In this document: in pieces, positions 8,499-15,884 of the stretch
How positions within the stretch are numbered: the first letter of the stretch is position 1
Layout of the letters: each line of letters starts with the position of its first letter
Assembly: GCA_963575745.1 (NCBI GenBank)
Contig: CAUYUJ010015010.1
Coordinates: 22,501-57,430, forward strand
Direction of reading: 5' to 3'
Length of the DNA: 34,930 bases
Origin: Prorocentrum cordatum
Taxonomy: Eukaryota; Sar; Dinophyceae; Prorocentrales; Prorocentraceae
The notes under the pieces: model-generated
The model's input: only the letters and a program-made list of their open reading frames with translations
Database searches by the model: none
Told to the model about the DNA's origin: nothing
Translations under genes and position numbers: made by a program

Positions 8499-8676
8499 GG
8501 TACTATATGTCATCCTTGGACGCGCGCGTCCGACCCGAACATATAGTATACCCATCTTGTAGTATATCGTTTCCCGAGCGGTGTGGCCATAATGCGCCCG
8601 CCACAACGCATATACTATAAGATTCCTCGGTGCGCGCATCGCCCCCGGGGGGGCGACGCACATATAGTATAAGTAT
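8499..8676. repeat. Cluster of TATAGTATA words in both orientations
   Basis: TACTATATGT (8501), ACATATAGTATA (about 8540), GTAGTATAT (8561), GCATATACTATAAG (about 8609) and CACATATAGTATAAG (8659) lie within 180 bp of otherwise GC-rich DNA. Pairs such as 8501 and 8540 are inverted and could form hairpins. Function unknown. Confidence 0.55.
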
Positions 8677-8752
8677 GTTGGGGTGACGCCGACAGGAGGC
8701 TATTCTGCGTTTCGCACCCAGGCGTGCGACGTCGTCCTGACTTTGTCCATAC

Positions 8753-8885
8753 GCGGTCCCCCGAAGCCGAGGGACCCTTGCCCCACGGACCGGCTTTTCA
8801 TCCCGAGTCGTTGTTGCAGTCCCGGGGCCCTATGAGGGCCCCCAGTGGCCGAAAACGGCGGAAAACATCCCGCCCTGCTGTGTTT
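8753..8885 (+). repeat. Dispersed repeat D, copy 1
   Basis: CGCGGTCCCCCGAAGCCGAG, then GACCGGCTTTTCATCCCGAG, GGGCCCCCAG and CATCCCGCCCTG. The same succession occurs at 9340-9462 (diverged) and, inverted, at 10722-10862. It lies just upstream of family B copy 3. Confidence 0.7.
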
Positions 8886-8911
8886 CTCGACGCGAGCATG
8901 TCTGGGATTAG

Positions 8912-9066
8912 GTCGGGCGTGTCCTCTTACAGGCGGGCTTTGGACGGAAAATAAAAAAAAATGCAAAAATAATACTCGCAAATTGTCAAAAGTAGTCCAG
9001 AAATCGTCCCCAGGACTATGTTTTAGCTATTTTTGAATTTTCCTCCTGTAGAGGGACAGGCCCGGC
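8912..9066. mobile_element. Family B inverted-repeat element, copy 3
   Basis: A 155-bp element. Left end GTCGGGCGTGTCCTCTTACA(GG); right end reverse-complemented GCCGGGCCTGTCCCTCTACA(GG). The interior is A-rich with TAGTCC and GGACTATGTTTTAG, as in copy 2. It has no ORF. ATTAG precedes this copy and copy 1 identically, which may be part of the element or a shared target preference. Confidence 0.82.
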
Positions 9067-9076
9067 GTAAGTCTGG

Positions 9077-9264
9077 GTACTCTAGGTTTCTCAATAAGCG
9101 TGGGGGGGGGATACCCCCGACAGGGGCCAACATCGCCTCGTCGCCGCGCCGCGCCGGGTGTCGGAGCGCCTTCGGCGCGCGGTGGCTGCCCGCGACGGGG
9201 GTCGATGTGGGGGCTGCCGGCGGGGGTGACGCCCCCCCGACGCATATTGAGAAACTCGGAGTAC
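9077..9264. repeat. 188-bp near-symmetric foldback element
   Basis: The left arm begins GTACTCTAGGTTTCTCAATA and runs through AGCGTGGGGGG; the right arm reverse-complemented reads GTACTCCGAGTTTCTCAATA and continues TGCGTCGGGGG. Complementarity continues (CCGACAGG...CCAACATCG against CCGGCAGC...CCACATCG) to an apex hairpin GCGCC-TTC-GGCGC at 9166-9178. The midpoint of the arms (9170) coincides with the apex. It starts 10 bp after family B copy 3. No ORF. Confidence 0.8.
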
Positions 9265-9339
9265 TGAGCGCTGGGGGCCCCCCCCTCCCCCCGACCCCCG
9301 AGGTCGTGATTTCTTCAAAACGTCGACCCCCCGAGGTCT

Positions 9340-9462
9340 GGACCCCTTCCCCGAGACCCGCTTCTTCGTCCTGCGTCCTGGGTCCTCGTTGGACGGCCCC
9401 GAGGCCCGGTGAGGGCCCCCAGAGGTCGAGAAGAGCGAAAAAACATCCCGCCGCTGCAATTT
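9340..9462 (+). repeat. Dispersed repeat D, copy 2 (diverged)
   Basis: Contains GGACCCCTTCCCCGAGACCC, CGAGGCCCGGTGAGGGCCCC and AAACATCCCGCC in the same order as 8753-8885. It is more diverged than copies 1 and 3 are from each other. Confidence 0.5.
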
Positions 9463-9713
9463 GTTTACAGCGCGAGGGGTCCACCTCCCCTCCCTCGGGA
9501 GCGGCCAAGAGGGGGGCGCCCAAGAGGGTGGGGGTGCAAATCATGACCGGCGGCATGTGCGCGGCCCAGCGGGGGGGCCAGGGATGCAATGGAATGAGAA
9601 GAGGCGACATGAAATCTGGAGAAAGATCATGGCCCACGCCATGATATCCACCCCCACCTATAGTCATCACCCCCCTCCTTTCCGCTCCCGACTACTATGC
9701 GGGTCAACTGTAT
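9463..9713. other. Spacer, no gene seen
   Basis: No coding or repeat feature recognised. CATGGCCCACGCCATG near 9629-9644 is a short inverted repeat. Confidence 0.4.
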
Positions 9714-9886
9714 TAAAACAGGGCTAGGACCGGGATAAATCGCTCCAGAGCGTTCCGGAGCGCTCTCAGAGCGCTCCAGAACGCTCTGGAGCGGCCGCGG
9801 CGCCCAATACATCCTCCAAACCCGCCGACTCTCAGAGATTTCGAGTTATCCCGATCCGATTTTGCCCCGATCTTCGCGTCGTTTTA
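9714..9886. mobile_element. Family A 173-bp element with palindromic core, copy 1
   Basis: The element starts TAAAACAGGGCTAGGACCGG and ends CTTCGCGTCGTTTTA. The termini form imperfect inverted repeats of about 28 bp (TAAAAC...CGGGATAAATCG against TAAAAC...CGGGGCAAAATCG). It is flanked on both sides by TGTAT (9709-9713 and 9887-9891), a 5-bp candidate target-site duplication. The core at 9742-9792 is a 25-bp arm, one-base centre, 25-bp arm palindrome with one mismatch. It is identical in length to copy 2 at 30621-30793. No ORF. Confidence 0.87.
9742..9792. repeat. 51-bp palindromic core of family A copy 1
   Basis: GCTCCAGAGCGTTCCGGAGC and continuing bases pair with AGAGCGCTCCAGAACGCTCT and continuing bases around the central C at 9767. 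There is a single mismatch in 25 pairs. Confidence 0.9.
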
Positions 9887-10074
9887 TGTATCCCCCCCTT
9901 ATCGTTGCCCCCGAGAGCGGCTGCCCGGGACCGGCCGGATCCGGCGTCCGCCGGGCCTCCGCGGCGCCCCGCGCCGGGGAAGGGGCGCGTCGCCCTCCTG
10001 GCGCGCGGCGCCCGCGGGAGGAGGGCGGCCCGGGGTCGGCCGGCGGGATGGCGCGCCTTGCCCTCCCCTGGCTC
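9887..10074. other. CpG-rich spacer, no gene seen
   Basis: Very CpG-rich sequence with open frames on both strands made of Ala, Arg, Gly and Pro. None is credible as a gene. Confidence 0.4.
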
Positions 10075-10083
10075 AAGGGGCCC

Positions 10084-10121
<38 letters not shown>

Positions 10122-10205
10122 GCACAGATCCCAGGATTCCCCATATGTGTTTCCCCATGTTTTTTTTTCCGGGTGTTTTCGTCTGCCCCCCGCCTCCCAC
10201 ATGCT
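10075..10205 (+). repeat. Dispersed repeat E, copy 1, with (CA)n tract
   Basis: AAGGGGCCCAGGGACACACA, a (CA)n run, then CCCAGGATTCCCCATAT, TTTCCCCATGTTTT, CCGGGTGTTTTCGTCTGCCC and CCTCCCACA. The same order of words recurs at 13107-13206. Confidence 0.75.
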
Positions 10206-10206
10206 C

Positions 10207-10223
10207 CTCTCTCTCTCTCTCTG

Positions 10224-10255
<32 letters not shown>

Positions 10256-10311
10256 CGTATGTATATGTATATAATGTATGCATGTGTCTGTGAATCTATA
10301 TATATATATGA

Positions 10312-10343
<32 letters not shown>

Positions 10344-10436
10344 GTATACACACATATATATATACATATATACATACATACATATGTACATATAAAAATA
10401 TATACATATATATATATATGTATATACGTACTCCTG
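10207..10436. repeat. (CT)n followed by (AT)n/(ATAC)n microsatellite
   Basis: About 35 bp of CT dinucleotides, then about 190 bp of TATATA with ATAC variants. Tyrosine/isoleucine-rich frames here are repeat artefacts. A similar CT-AT junction occurs at 33241-33330. Confidence 0.93.
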
Positions 10437-10559
10437 GGAGTCGAAGGTTACTCGTGTCTGTGTACGTTTCCTCTTCCTGACTGGCGCGGATCACGACACG
10501 CAGCGCGCTGCTCTTCGCGGCGCACCTCCTCTCCCCAGACATGCTCGCGTCATGGAAAA

Positions 10560-10725
10560 AACATATATATATATATATACATATATATATAAGAATGCTA
10601 ATACTATATATATATACTATATATATATGTATACATATATATATATATGTACACACCAAAAAAACAAAAACAACAAAAAACAAAACAACAACAAAAAAAA
10701 AAACGGAACAACAACAACAAAAAAA
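10560..10725. repeat. (AT)n and A-rich/CAA tract
   Basis: TATATA repeats to about 10650, then a run of AAAACAAC-type A-rich sequence ending at the inverted copy of dispersed repeat D. Confidence 0.9.
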
Positions 10726-10862
10726 CAGGGCGGGAGGCTCTTCCCCGTTTCGTGGCCGCCCTGGGGGCCCCCAGCACTTGGCCCCAGGGACCGTCCAGAA
10801 GCGACTCGGGATGAAAAACCGGTCCCGGGGGAAGAGCCCCTCGGCTCCGGGGGACCGCGGGA
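10722..10862 (-). repeat. Dispersed repeat D, copy 3 (inverted)
   Basis: Reverse-complemented, this reads GCGGTCCCCCGGAGCCGAGG, GACCGGTTTTTCATCCCGAG, GGGGGCCCCCAG and CTCCCGCCCTGT, matching 8753-8885 over its length. On that strand it ends in a T/GTT-rich tract. Confidence 0.72.
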
Positions 10863-11464
10863 GCTCTTCGGGTGGCCGGCGGCGGCATCGGCCGACGCCC
10901 CGGGGAGGCTGCCTCCCGGCCTGCGGGCCCGACGCGCGCCCGCCGCCAGGGCAGCGCAAAAGGCGGCCGGGAGCGACGAGATCGCAGGCTCGACGTTTCC
11001 CCTGGGTCCGGTGCAGGGGGGCTGCGGCTCGCAGGCCGAGCTTCAGAACAGAGACACGCTCCAGAACCTTTTGTTTGTAGGGAGCCTCCACTCGCCATCG
11101 CTCGGACGCCCAGTCCCCGTGCATTGTTCGACTTCGTGCGTGCATGTTTCGCCAAACGATCAAAACTGCTCCTCAAGGGTCCACGCCGAGAAAACATGCA
11201 CACGTCCGAGCGACGCCAAGTCCAAGGGGACCGGGCACTGAGAAAACAGGGCGTTGCATGCCCGGGTTCGAGGCTCCGCGCCGCTGGTCGGAAGTGCCCA
11301 GGGCCCTCTCGGCCCAGCGGCGCGCCACGGGCTTTTGAGGGGTGGCCGGCGGCTGCCCGCCGCAGGGCGGCCCGGATAGACAACCACCAACTCGGAGTCG
11401 CCGTCGTAGCGCTGCAGCTTGAAGTTGTTCACGGCGTACATGAGGTGGAACCTCGGCGTGCCAG
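10863..11464. other. GC-rich DNA, no gene recognised
   Basis: Long open frames occur on both strands (for example minus 10604-11383), extending through the AT microsatellite. None has a recognisable domain, and codon content follows base composition. Confidence 0.4.
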
Positions 11465-11465
11465 C

Positions 11466-11605
11466 GTGTGTGTGTGTGTGTGTTTGTGTGTATGTCTCTC
11501 TTTCTCACTCGTCCTCCTCCTCATCCCCCTCCCCCTCCTCTGTGTCTATCTCTCTCTCTCTTTCTCATTCGTCCTCCTCCCCCTCCATTCCTTCTCCGTA
11601 TAAAT
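11466..11605. repeat. (TG)n and CT/TCCTCC microsatellites
   Basis: TG dinucleotides at about 11466-11493, followed by two similar CTCTTTCTCACTCGTCCTCC blocks at about 11498 and 11554 (the second with CATTCG). Confidence 0.85.
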
Positions 11606-11704
11606 AACTTCTCCCTGTTGCACCCCGAAACCAATTTTTAGGGCGGGCCGGGCGTTTCGCCTGAGACTTCCTTACCATGTATGACTGTGAAGGATTAAGA
11701 TTGG

Positions 11705-11965
11705 CAACAGCTTCACAGATGGAGGGTGGGTGGTTTTCTGTGGCTCTCGCCTCAGCGCCGCGCACATTCGTTTAACACATTTCCCAGGGCTTCACAGGTT
11801 GAGGGCGAGTCGTTTTCAAAATGTGGCTCTCGCCTTGGCGCCGCGCACACTGGCCTTAAAAAGTGCGAGAGTTTCACAGATTGAGGGCGGCTCCTTTTTC
11901 AAAATGTGGCTCTCGCCTTAGCGCCGCGCACATTCGCCTTAACAAATTGCAGGAGTTTCACGGAT
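11705..11965. repeat. Minisatellite, about 82-bp unit, three copies
   Basis: TTCACAG(A/G)T(T)GAGGG marks unit starts near 11710, 11792, 11874 and 11957. Each unit contains TGTGGCTCTCGCCT(T/C)(A/G)GC and GCCGCGCACA. The period is 82-83 bp. Confidence 0.88.
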
Positions 11966-12032
11966 TCCCATGATCAACGAACCAGAAATGGAGTTTTTGA
12001 AGGATTCAGGCGTATGGGGGGTGCACAAATTA

Positions 12033-12182
12033 TGTTGGCTCGCGGTGTTCAAATCCCCAGAACCGCGTTCTGGCACGATTCAGGATCGTCAAGACGCAAC
12101 AGTCAGGTTGATCCGTGGCGTTGGAATCCCGAAAACAATGTTTTGGCATGACTCAGGGTCTTCAGGGCATGCTTCAGGCACT
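12033..12182. repeat. Diverged tandem repeat, about 72-bp unit, two copies
   Basis: GTTCAAATCCCCAGAACCGC...GTTCTGGCACGATTCAGG is followed about 72 bp later by GTTGGAATCCCGAAAACAAT...GTTTTGGCATGACTCAGG. Both copies retain a hairpin at the same place (12057-12073 and 12132-12144). Confidence 0.7.
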
Positions 12183-12282
12183 TCCCTCAGTATGTAAAAA
12201 TGAACCGTTGTAGGGGCCTATGGAGAGGGAGCTTGGAGAGAGGGTTGATTCCAACATCGTTGATGCCTCTTGGGTTTACACT

Positions 12283-12532
12283 GGTCCTCCTCCTGTTCCT
12301 CCTCCTGTTCCTCCTCCTCCTCCTCCTCCTNNNNNNNNNNNNNNNNNNNNNNNNNNNNNNNNNNNNNNNNNNNNNNNNNNNNNNNNNNNNNNNNNNNNNN
12401 NNNNNNNNNNNNNNNNNNNNNNNNNNNNNNTCCTCCTCCTCCTTCTCCCCTCCCCCTCCTCCTTCTCCCCTCCTCCTCCTCCTCCTCCTCCTCCTCCTCC
12501 TCCTCCTCCTCCTCCTCCTCCTCCTCCTCCTC
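12283..12532. repeat. (CCT)n microsatellite containing an assembly gap
   Basis: CCT triplets on both sides of the N run. The true length of the tract is unknown. Confidence 0.9.
12331..12430. other. Assembly gap of 100 N
   Basis: Exactly 100 Ns, the conventional length for a gap of unknown size. Both edges are CCT repeat, so the gap was probably caused by repeat collapse. Reading frames crossing it are meaningless. Confidence 0.98.
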
Positions 12533-12600
12533 GTCCTTCCCCTACGCTCGAGGGGGTCTGGGTTATGAGAAAATCTGCACCCGAGCCCGGGTGCAGTGCG

Positions 12601-12784
12601 AATGACTGCCTACCAGACCACTCCAACCCAACCCGAAGACCCGAATCTGACCCGAATTTCGGGTTAGGGGGGGGTACGGGTTCCATGTTTTTTCCAATGT
12701 TCCCCGACCCCCCCCCCCCTGGAAATGGAGGGCAGATTGAGGCCTTCGGGTTGGGTTGGGGTGGTTTGGTGGGCGGTGAGCGAA
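12601..12784. repeat. Foldback element of about 180 bp
   Basis: ACCACTCCAACCCAACCCGAAG (12618-12639) pairs with CTTCGGGTTGGGTTGGGGTGGT (from about 12744). The flanking CTACCAG/TTGGTGGG and inner AATCTG/CAGATT also match, giving arms of 35 bp or more. The loop has C and G homopolymers. No ORF. Confidence 0.7.
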
Positions 12785-12796
12785 GGGTAGCCTGCA

Positions 12797-12862
12797 AGAT
12801 CCTGCAGGATCCTGCACCCGCGCCCGGGCCGCTGCGGCCCTGGCCCTGCAGGATCCTGCAAG
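12797..12862. repeat. Paired TGCAGGATCCTGCA palindromes
   Basis: The 14-bp perfect palindrome TGCAGGATCCTGCA occurs twice, at about 12804 and 12846, with CTGCAAGATCC just before the first and CTGCAAGGATC after the second. Possibly a diverged short inverted or direct repeat. Confidence 0.6.
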
Positions 12863-13106
12863 GATCGGGCGCTCCGGCCGACCCCCGTTTGCATCGAATC
12901 GAGACCCCCGTCTCTCGAGGCTCCCGCTCCTCGCAGCGCGCCACGCCGGGCCGCCTCGGCCGCTCGGGCCCTCGGAGCGCTCCCGAGGACAGGTGGCGCG
13001 GAGAATCGCACGGATCCCAGCCAGAGCCCGGCCCCCGCAGGCCAGTCCACACGAGACCTCCCACGAGAAACCCAACCCAGAGCCCCCAGGACGTCCACGT
13101 ATTTTG
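12863..13106. other. No gene recognised
   Basis: CpG-rich DNA. Long minus-strand frames run through here and through the foldback, but have no domain. Confidence 0.35.
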
Positions 13107-13206
13107 AAGGGGCCCTGGGACACACAAATAAATACACACAAATAACAGGATTCCCAATATTTCCCCACATTTTCTGGGTTTGTGTCTTCCCCCCCACTTC
13201 CCACAG
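13107..13206 (+). repeat. Dispersed repeat E, copy 2
   Basis: AAGGGGCCCTGGGACACACA, CAGGATTCCCAATAT, TTTCCCCACATTTT, CTGGGTTTGTGTCTTCCCCC and ACTTCCCACA are collinear with 10075-10205. The (CA)n expansion is missing here (AAATAAATACACAC instead). Confidence 0.75.
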
Positions 13207-13696
13207 TTTCCCATACTTCCTGAGGATCGCTATGAATTGTGTCTGTGCTTTTTCCCCTCGTGAGAGTTCTGGTGTGGGAACGTCGCGCTGTCCATGGCAA
13301 AGCCAGCGGAGCCCAAGCTAAACCCGGGGCACCCCGGAGGCAAGCAGGGTGTGCTTCTTGGCTCGGGTCGGGCGAAAGGGGGGGATAGCAAAGGGGGGGC
13401 TTGAGAATGAGCTCACGTAGCTGATTTTCCCGGCGCCTCCCGGCGCCGGAGGCGGCCATGTATCGAGGAATGGGCCCCTCGGTGAGGCCGAAATCAGCTG
13501 CACGCAGCAAATTTCGTAACCCCCCCTTTCCCAATCCCCCCCTTTCGCCCGACCCGATTGGCACGGGCCTCCACGGCACCTCGGCTCGGAGCTCCCGACG
13601 TCGGCGAGGAGGCCCAGGGTCGCTCGGAGCTCGGCCTGGCCCCGCCCCCGCAGGCCAGGGAGGGCATCGGCTCGCGTCGGATCGGGTCGGATCGAT
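13207..13696. other. No gene recognised
   Basis: GC-rich DNA with minus-strand open frames of 200-400 codons but no recognisable motif. The CCCGGCGCCTCCCGGCGCCGG area near 13428-13449 is self-complementary. Confidence 0.35.
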
Positions 13697-13772
13697 GGGG
13701 GGCCACATGCGAACCCCACCCTCCCCCTCAAAAATCGTGGGGGGTATGGGTAGGGTTCGCATGTGGCCCCCC
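13697..13772. repeat. Foldback with 20-bp perfect arms
   Basis: GGGGGGCCACATGCGAACCC at 13697-13716 and its exact reverse complement at 13753-13772. Weaker pairing continues outward (ATCGAT/ATCGAG) and inward. The 36-bp loop is C/G-rich. Confidence 0.85.
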
Positions 13773-14104
13773 TAATCGAGTTCGGAGCCGAAGTCTTGGA
13801 CGGGTCGGAGCGGGCTCGAACCGGGCCGCGAGCACCCCTGGCGGGAGGCACGACCCGCCGGCACTCTCCGAGCGCCAGGCTGCGCCGTGGCCGTCGCCGG
13901 CAGCGCCATGATGCAGGACCTCGGGGGCGCAGCGCGCGCCGGCGGTGAGGCAGCAACCTGTCATGGACTTCGGTTGGCGATTAAGGCTGTCCTAATTCAA
14001 CGTGCAAATTACACACAGGCAAACAAGCAGACAAGCAACAATATCCTGGCGAGGGACACAACCACATGCAGCTGTGAGTACCGCAGTTGCAAATATGGTC
14101 TTCG
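13773..14104. other. No gene recognised
   Basis: CpG-rich to about 13960, then ordinary AT-richer sequence. No feature supported. Confidence 0.35.
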
Positions 14105-15132
14105 GTAGAGCTCCCTGAGGCCTAAGGGGCCACGAGGCGCCTGAGGGGTGTGCGACATGGGCGGGGAATCGCATGTGGCCGCACCCATTGGCGCCTTAGG
14201 CGGAGCTCCCTCTGGGGCCACTGAAAGTGCGAGGGATGTGCCAACATGCGAGGATCGCCAATGGGGCCTTAGATGGAGCTCCTTATGGGGCCACGAAGCG
14301 TTTGAGGGGTGCGCCTAAGTTGGCACGGTGGTGCCATGCGAGCGCAGCCACTGGGGCTTTTAGCGGAGGCCACGAAGCGTGTGAGGACCTGCAGAAATAG
14401 TTGCGGTGGTGGCATGTGAGCGCAGCCGCTGGGGCCGTTGGCTGAGCTCCCCATTGCGCCACGAAGCTTGAAGAGTATGCTGAAAGTTGGTGCGGTGGTG
14501 CCGTGCGAGCGCAGCCACTGGGACCTTCGGCAGAGCTCCCAGGGCCACGAAGCGTGTGAGGGGTGTGCCAAATTGGTTGCGGTTGTGCCATGCGAGTGGA
14601 GCTCCCGATGGGGCAGCCACACGTGTGAGAGGTGTGCCGAAATGGGTGCGGCACTGGCATGCGAACGTAGCGACTGGGTTCTTCGGCGAAGCTCCCCCTG
14701 GTGCCACGAAACGTGTGAAGTGTGTACCGACATGGGCGCGGTGGTGCCATGCGAGCGCAGCCACTTGGGCCTTCGGCGGAGCTCCCTGATTGTGGGGCCA
14801 CGAAGAGTGCGAGGGGTGTGCCGACATGGGCGCGGTGGTACCATGCGAGCGCAGCAACTGGGGCGTTCGGCGGAGCTCCCCCTTGGTGCTATGCCGACAT
14901 GGGTGCGGAGGTACCATGCGAGCGCAGCCACTGGGGCCTTCGGCAGAGCTCCCTAATTATGGGGCCACGAAGCGTGCAACGGGTGTGCAGACATGGGCGC
15001 GGTGGTGCCATGCGAGCGCAGCCACCAGGGCCTTCGGCGGAGCTCCCCCCTGGTGCTGTGCCGAAATGGGCGCGGTGGTGCCATGCGAGCGCAGCCACTG
15101 GGGCCTTCGGTGGAGCTCCCTGCGGGGCCATG
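14105..15132 (+). repeat. Minisatellite, 65-105-bp units, about 12 copies
   Basis: The core ATGCGAGCGCAGCCACTGGG, then GCCTTCGGCGGAGCTCC, recurs about a dozen times, preceded by TGGGCGCGGTGGTGCC. Units alternate between a long form (with GGGGCCACGAAGCGTGTGAG and GGTGTGCCGAC) and a short form (with CCCTGGTGCTGTGCCGA). Open frames of 100-220 codons cross it on both strands because the unit lacks stops. I consider it non-coding. Confidence 0.9.
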
Positions 15133-15621
15133 CTGCAACAGATCAGTTTCGCCATGATAGGCGGAGGACCTTCCACGTTGTCCGTCGGAGCGCGGCTGAG
15201 GCAATCCGCACGCGCGTCCAAGTGACGCCAGGGCGCGTGGTCACGAAAGAGCCCGCATGCAACAGGGGGGGGGGGGGGGGGGGCGGGGGCGGGTGGCGGC
15301 AAGGGGGGGAGAAAGGGGGCGAGGGGCCCACCCACGCAGCGGGGCTGCGGTGAAGGCAGGGGCGCGGCCCGGCTGAGGAGGACCAAAACTGGCAGCGGCT
15401 GCGGAAAACCTTCCACAAAGGGATTCGCGTTCCAGTATTAACTCGGAACAAAATCCGGCAAGACATTGGATAAACAAGAACTGTTACCAATAAATGAATT
15501 ACTGAAACCCCTGGTTTATATTCCTGTTTGGAGCACCACTGGAAGTGATGGAGTTTGGGTTTGAGACATTCCTTAAACAGTGTTTGCCATTGGGGGCTCT
15601 TACTTCGTGTCTAAGGTGCTT
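15133..15621. other. Spacer with a 19-G homopolymer
   Basis: An uninterrupted G run at 15265-15283, followed by more G-rich sequence to about 15323, is the only notable feature. Mirror C-rich patches follow near 15350. No gene seen. Confidence 0.5.
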
Positions 15622-15872
15622 GGCCTGCGTGGCGGTCTGGCGGCTCCGTGGTCGTCGTCGCCGCCCCGTCGCCGCCTCGTCGCCGCGAGTCGTCCGGGCC
15701 CGCGTGGCGGTTTGGCAGCTCCGTTGTCGCCGTCGCCGCCTCTTCGCCGCGCTGTCGCCACCTCGTCGCTGCCCGTCGTCGAGGCCTGCGTGGCGGTCCG
15801 GCGGCTCCGTGGTCGCCGTTGCCGCCTTGACGCCGCCCCGTCGCCGCCGCGTCGCCGCACAGCGTCTGGTCC
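15622..15872. repeat. CGCCGTCG-rich tandem repeat, three units of 75-87 bp
   Basis: GG(C/G)C(T/C)GCGTGGCGGT marks unit starts at 15622, about 15696 and 15783. Each is followed by GGC(G/A)GCTCCGTGGTCG and a run of CGCCGCC/GTCGCC triplets. Confidence 0.82.
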
Positions 15873-15884
15873 GCGTTGCAATGC

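Noticed and set aside
9832-11163. 443-codon minus-strand frame
   Set aside because: It runs through a family A element, dispersed repeat E, and CT, AT and A-rich microsatellites. Its sequence is composition noise with no domain.
12046-12056. tRNA T-loop-like GTTCAAATCC
   Set aside because: No matching acceptor stem, D arm or anticodon arm around it, and it recurs as GTTGGAATCC in the neighbouring tandem unit.
12563-13762. 399-codon minus-strand frame
   Set aside because: It crosses two foldbacks and a dispersed repeat and shares no recognisable motif. Overlapping frames on the same strand are equally long, as expected for CpG-rich DNA.
14269-14931. 220-codon minus-strand tandem-repeat protein
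   Set aside because: The minisatellite unit is stop-poor on both strands, unit lengths are not multiples of three, and overlapping frames are similarly open.
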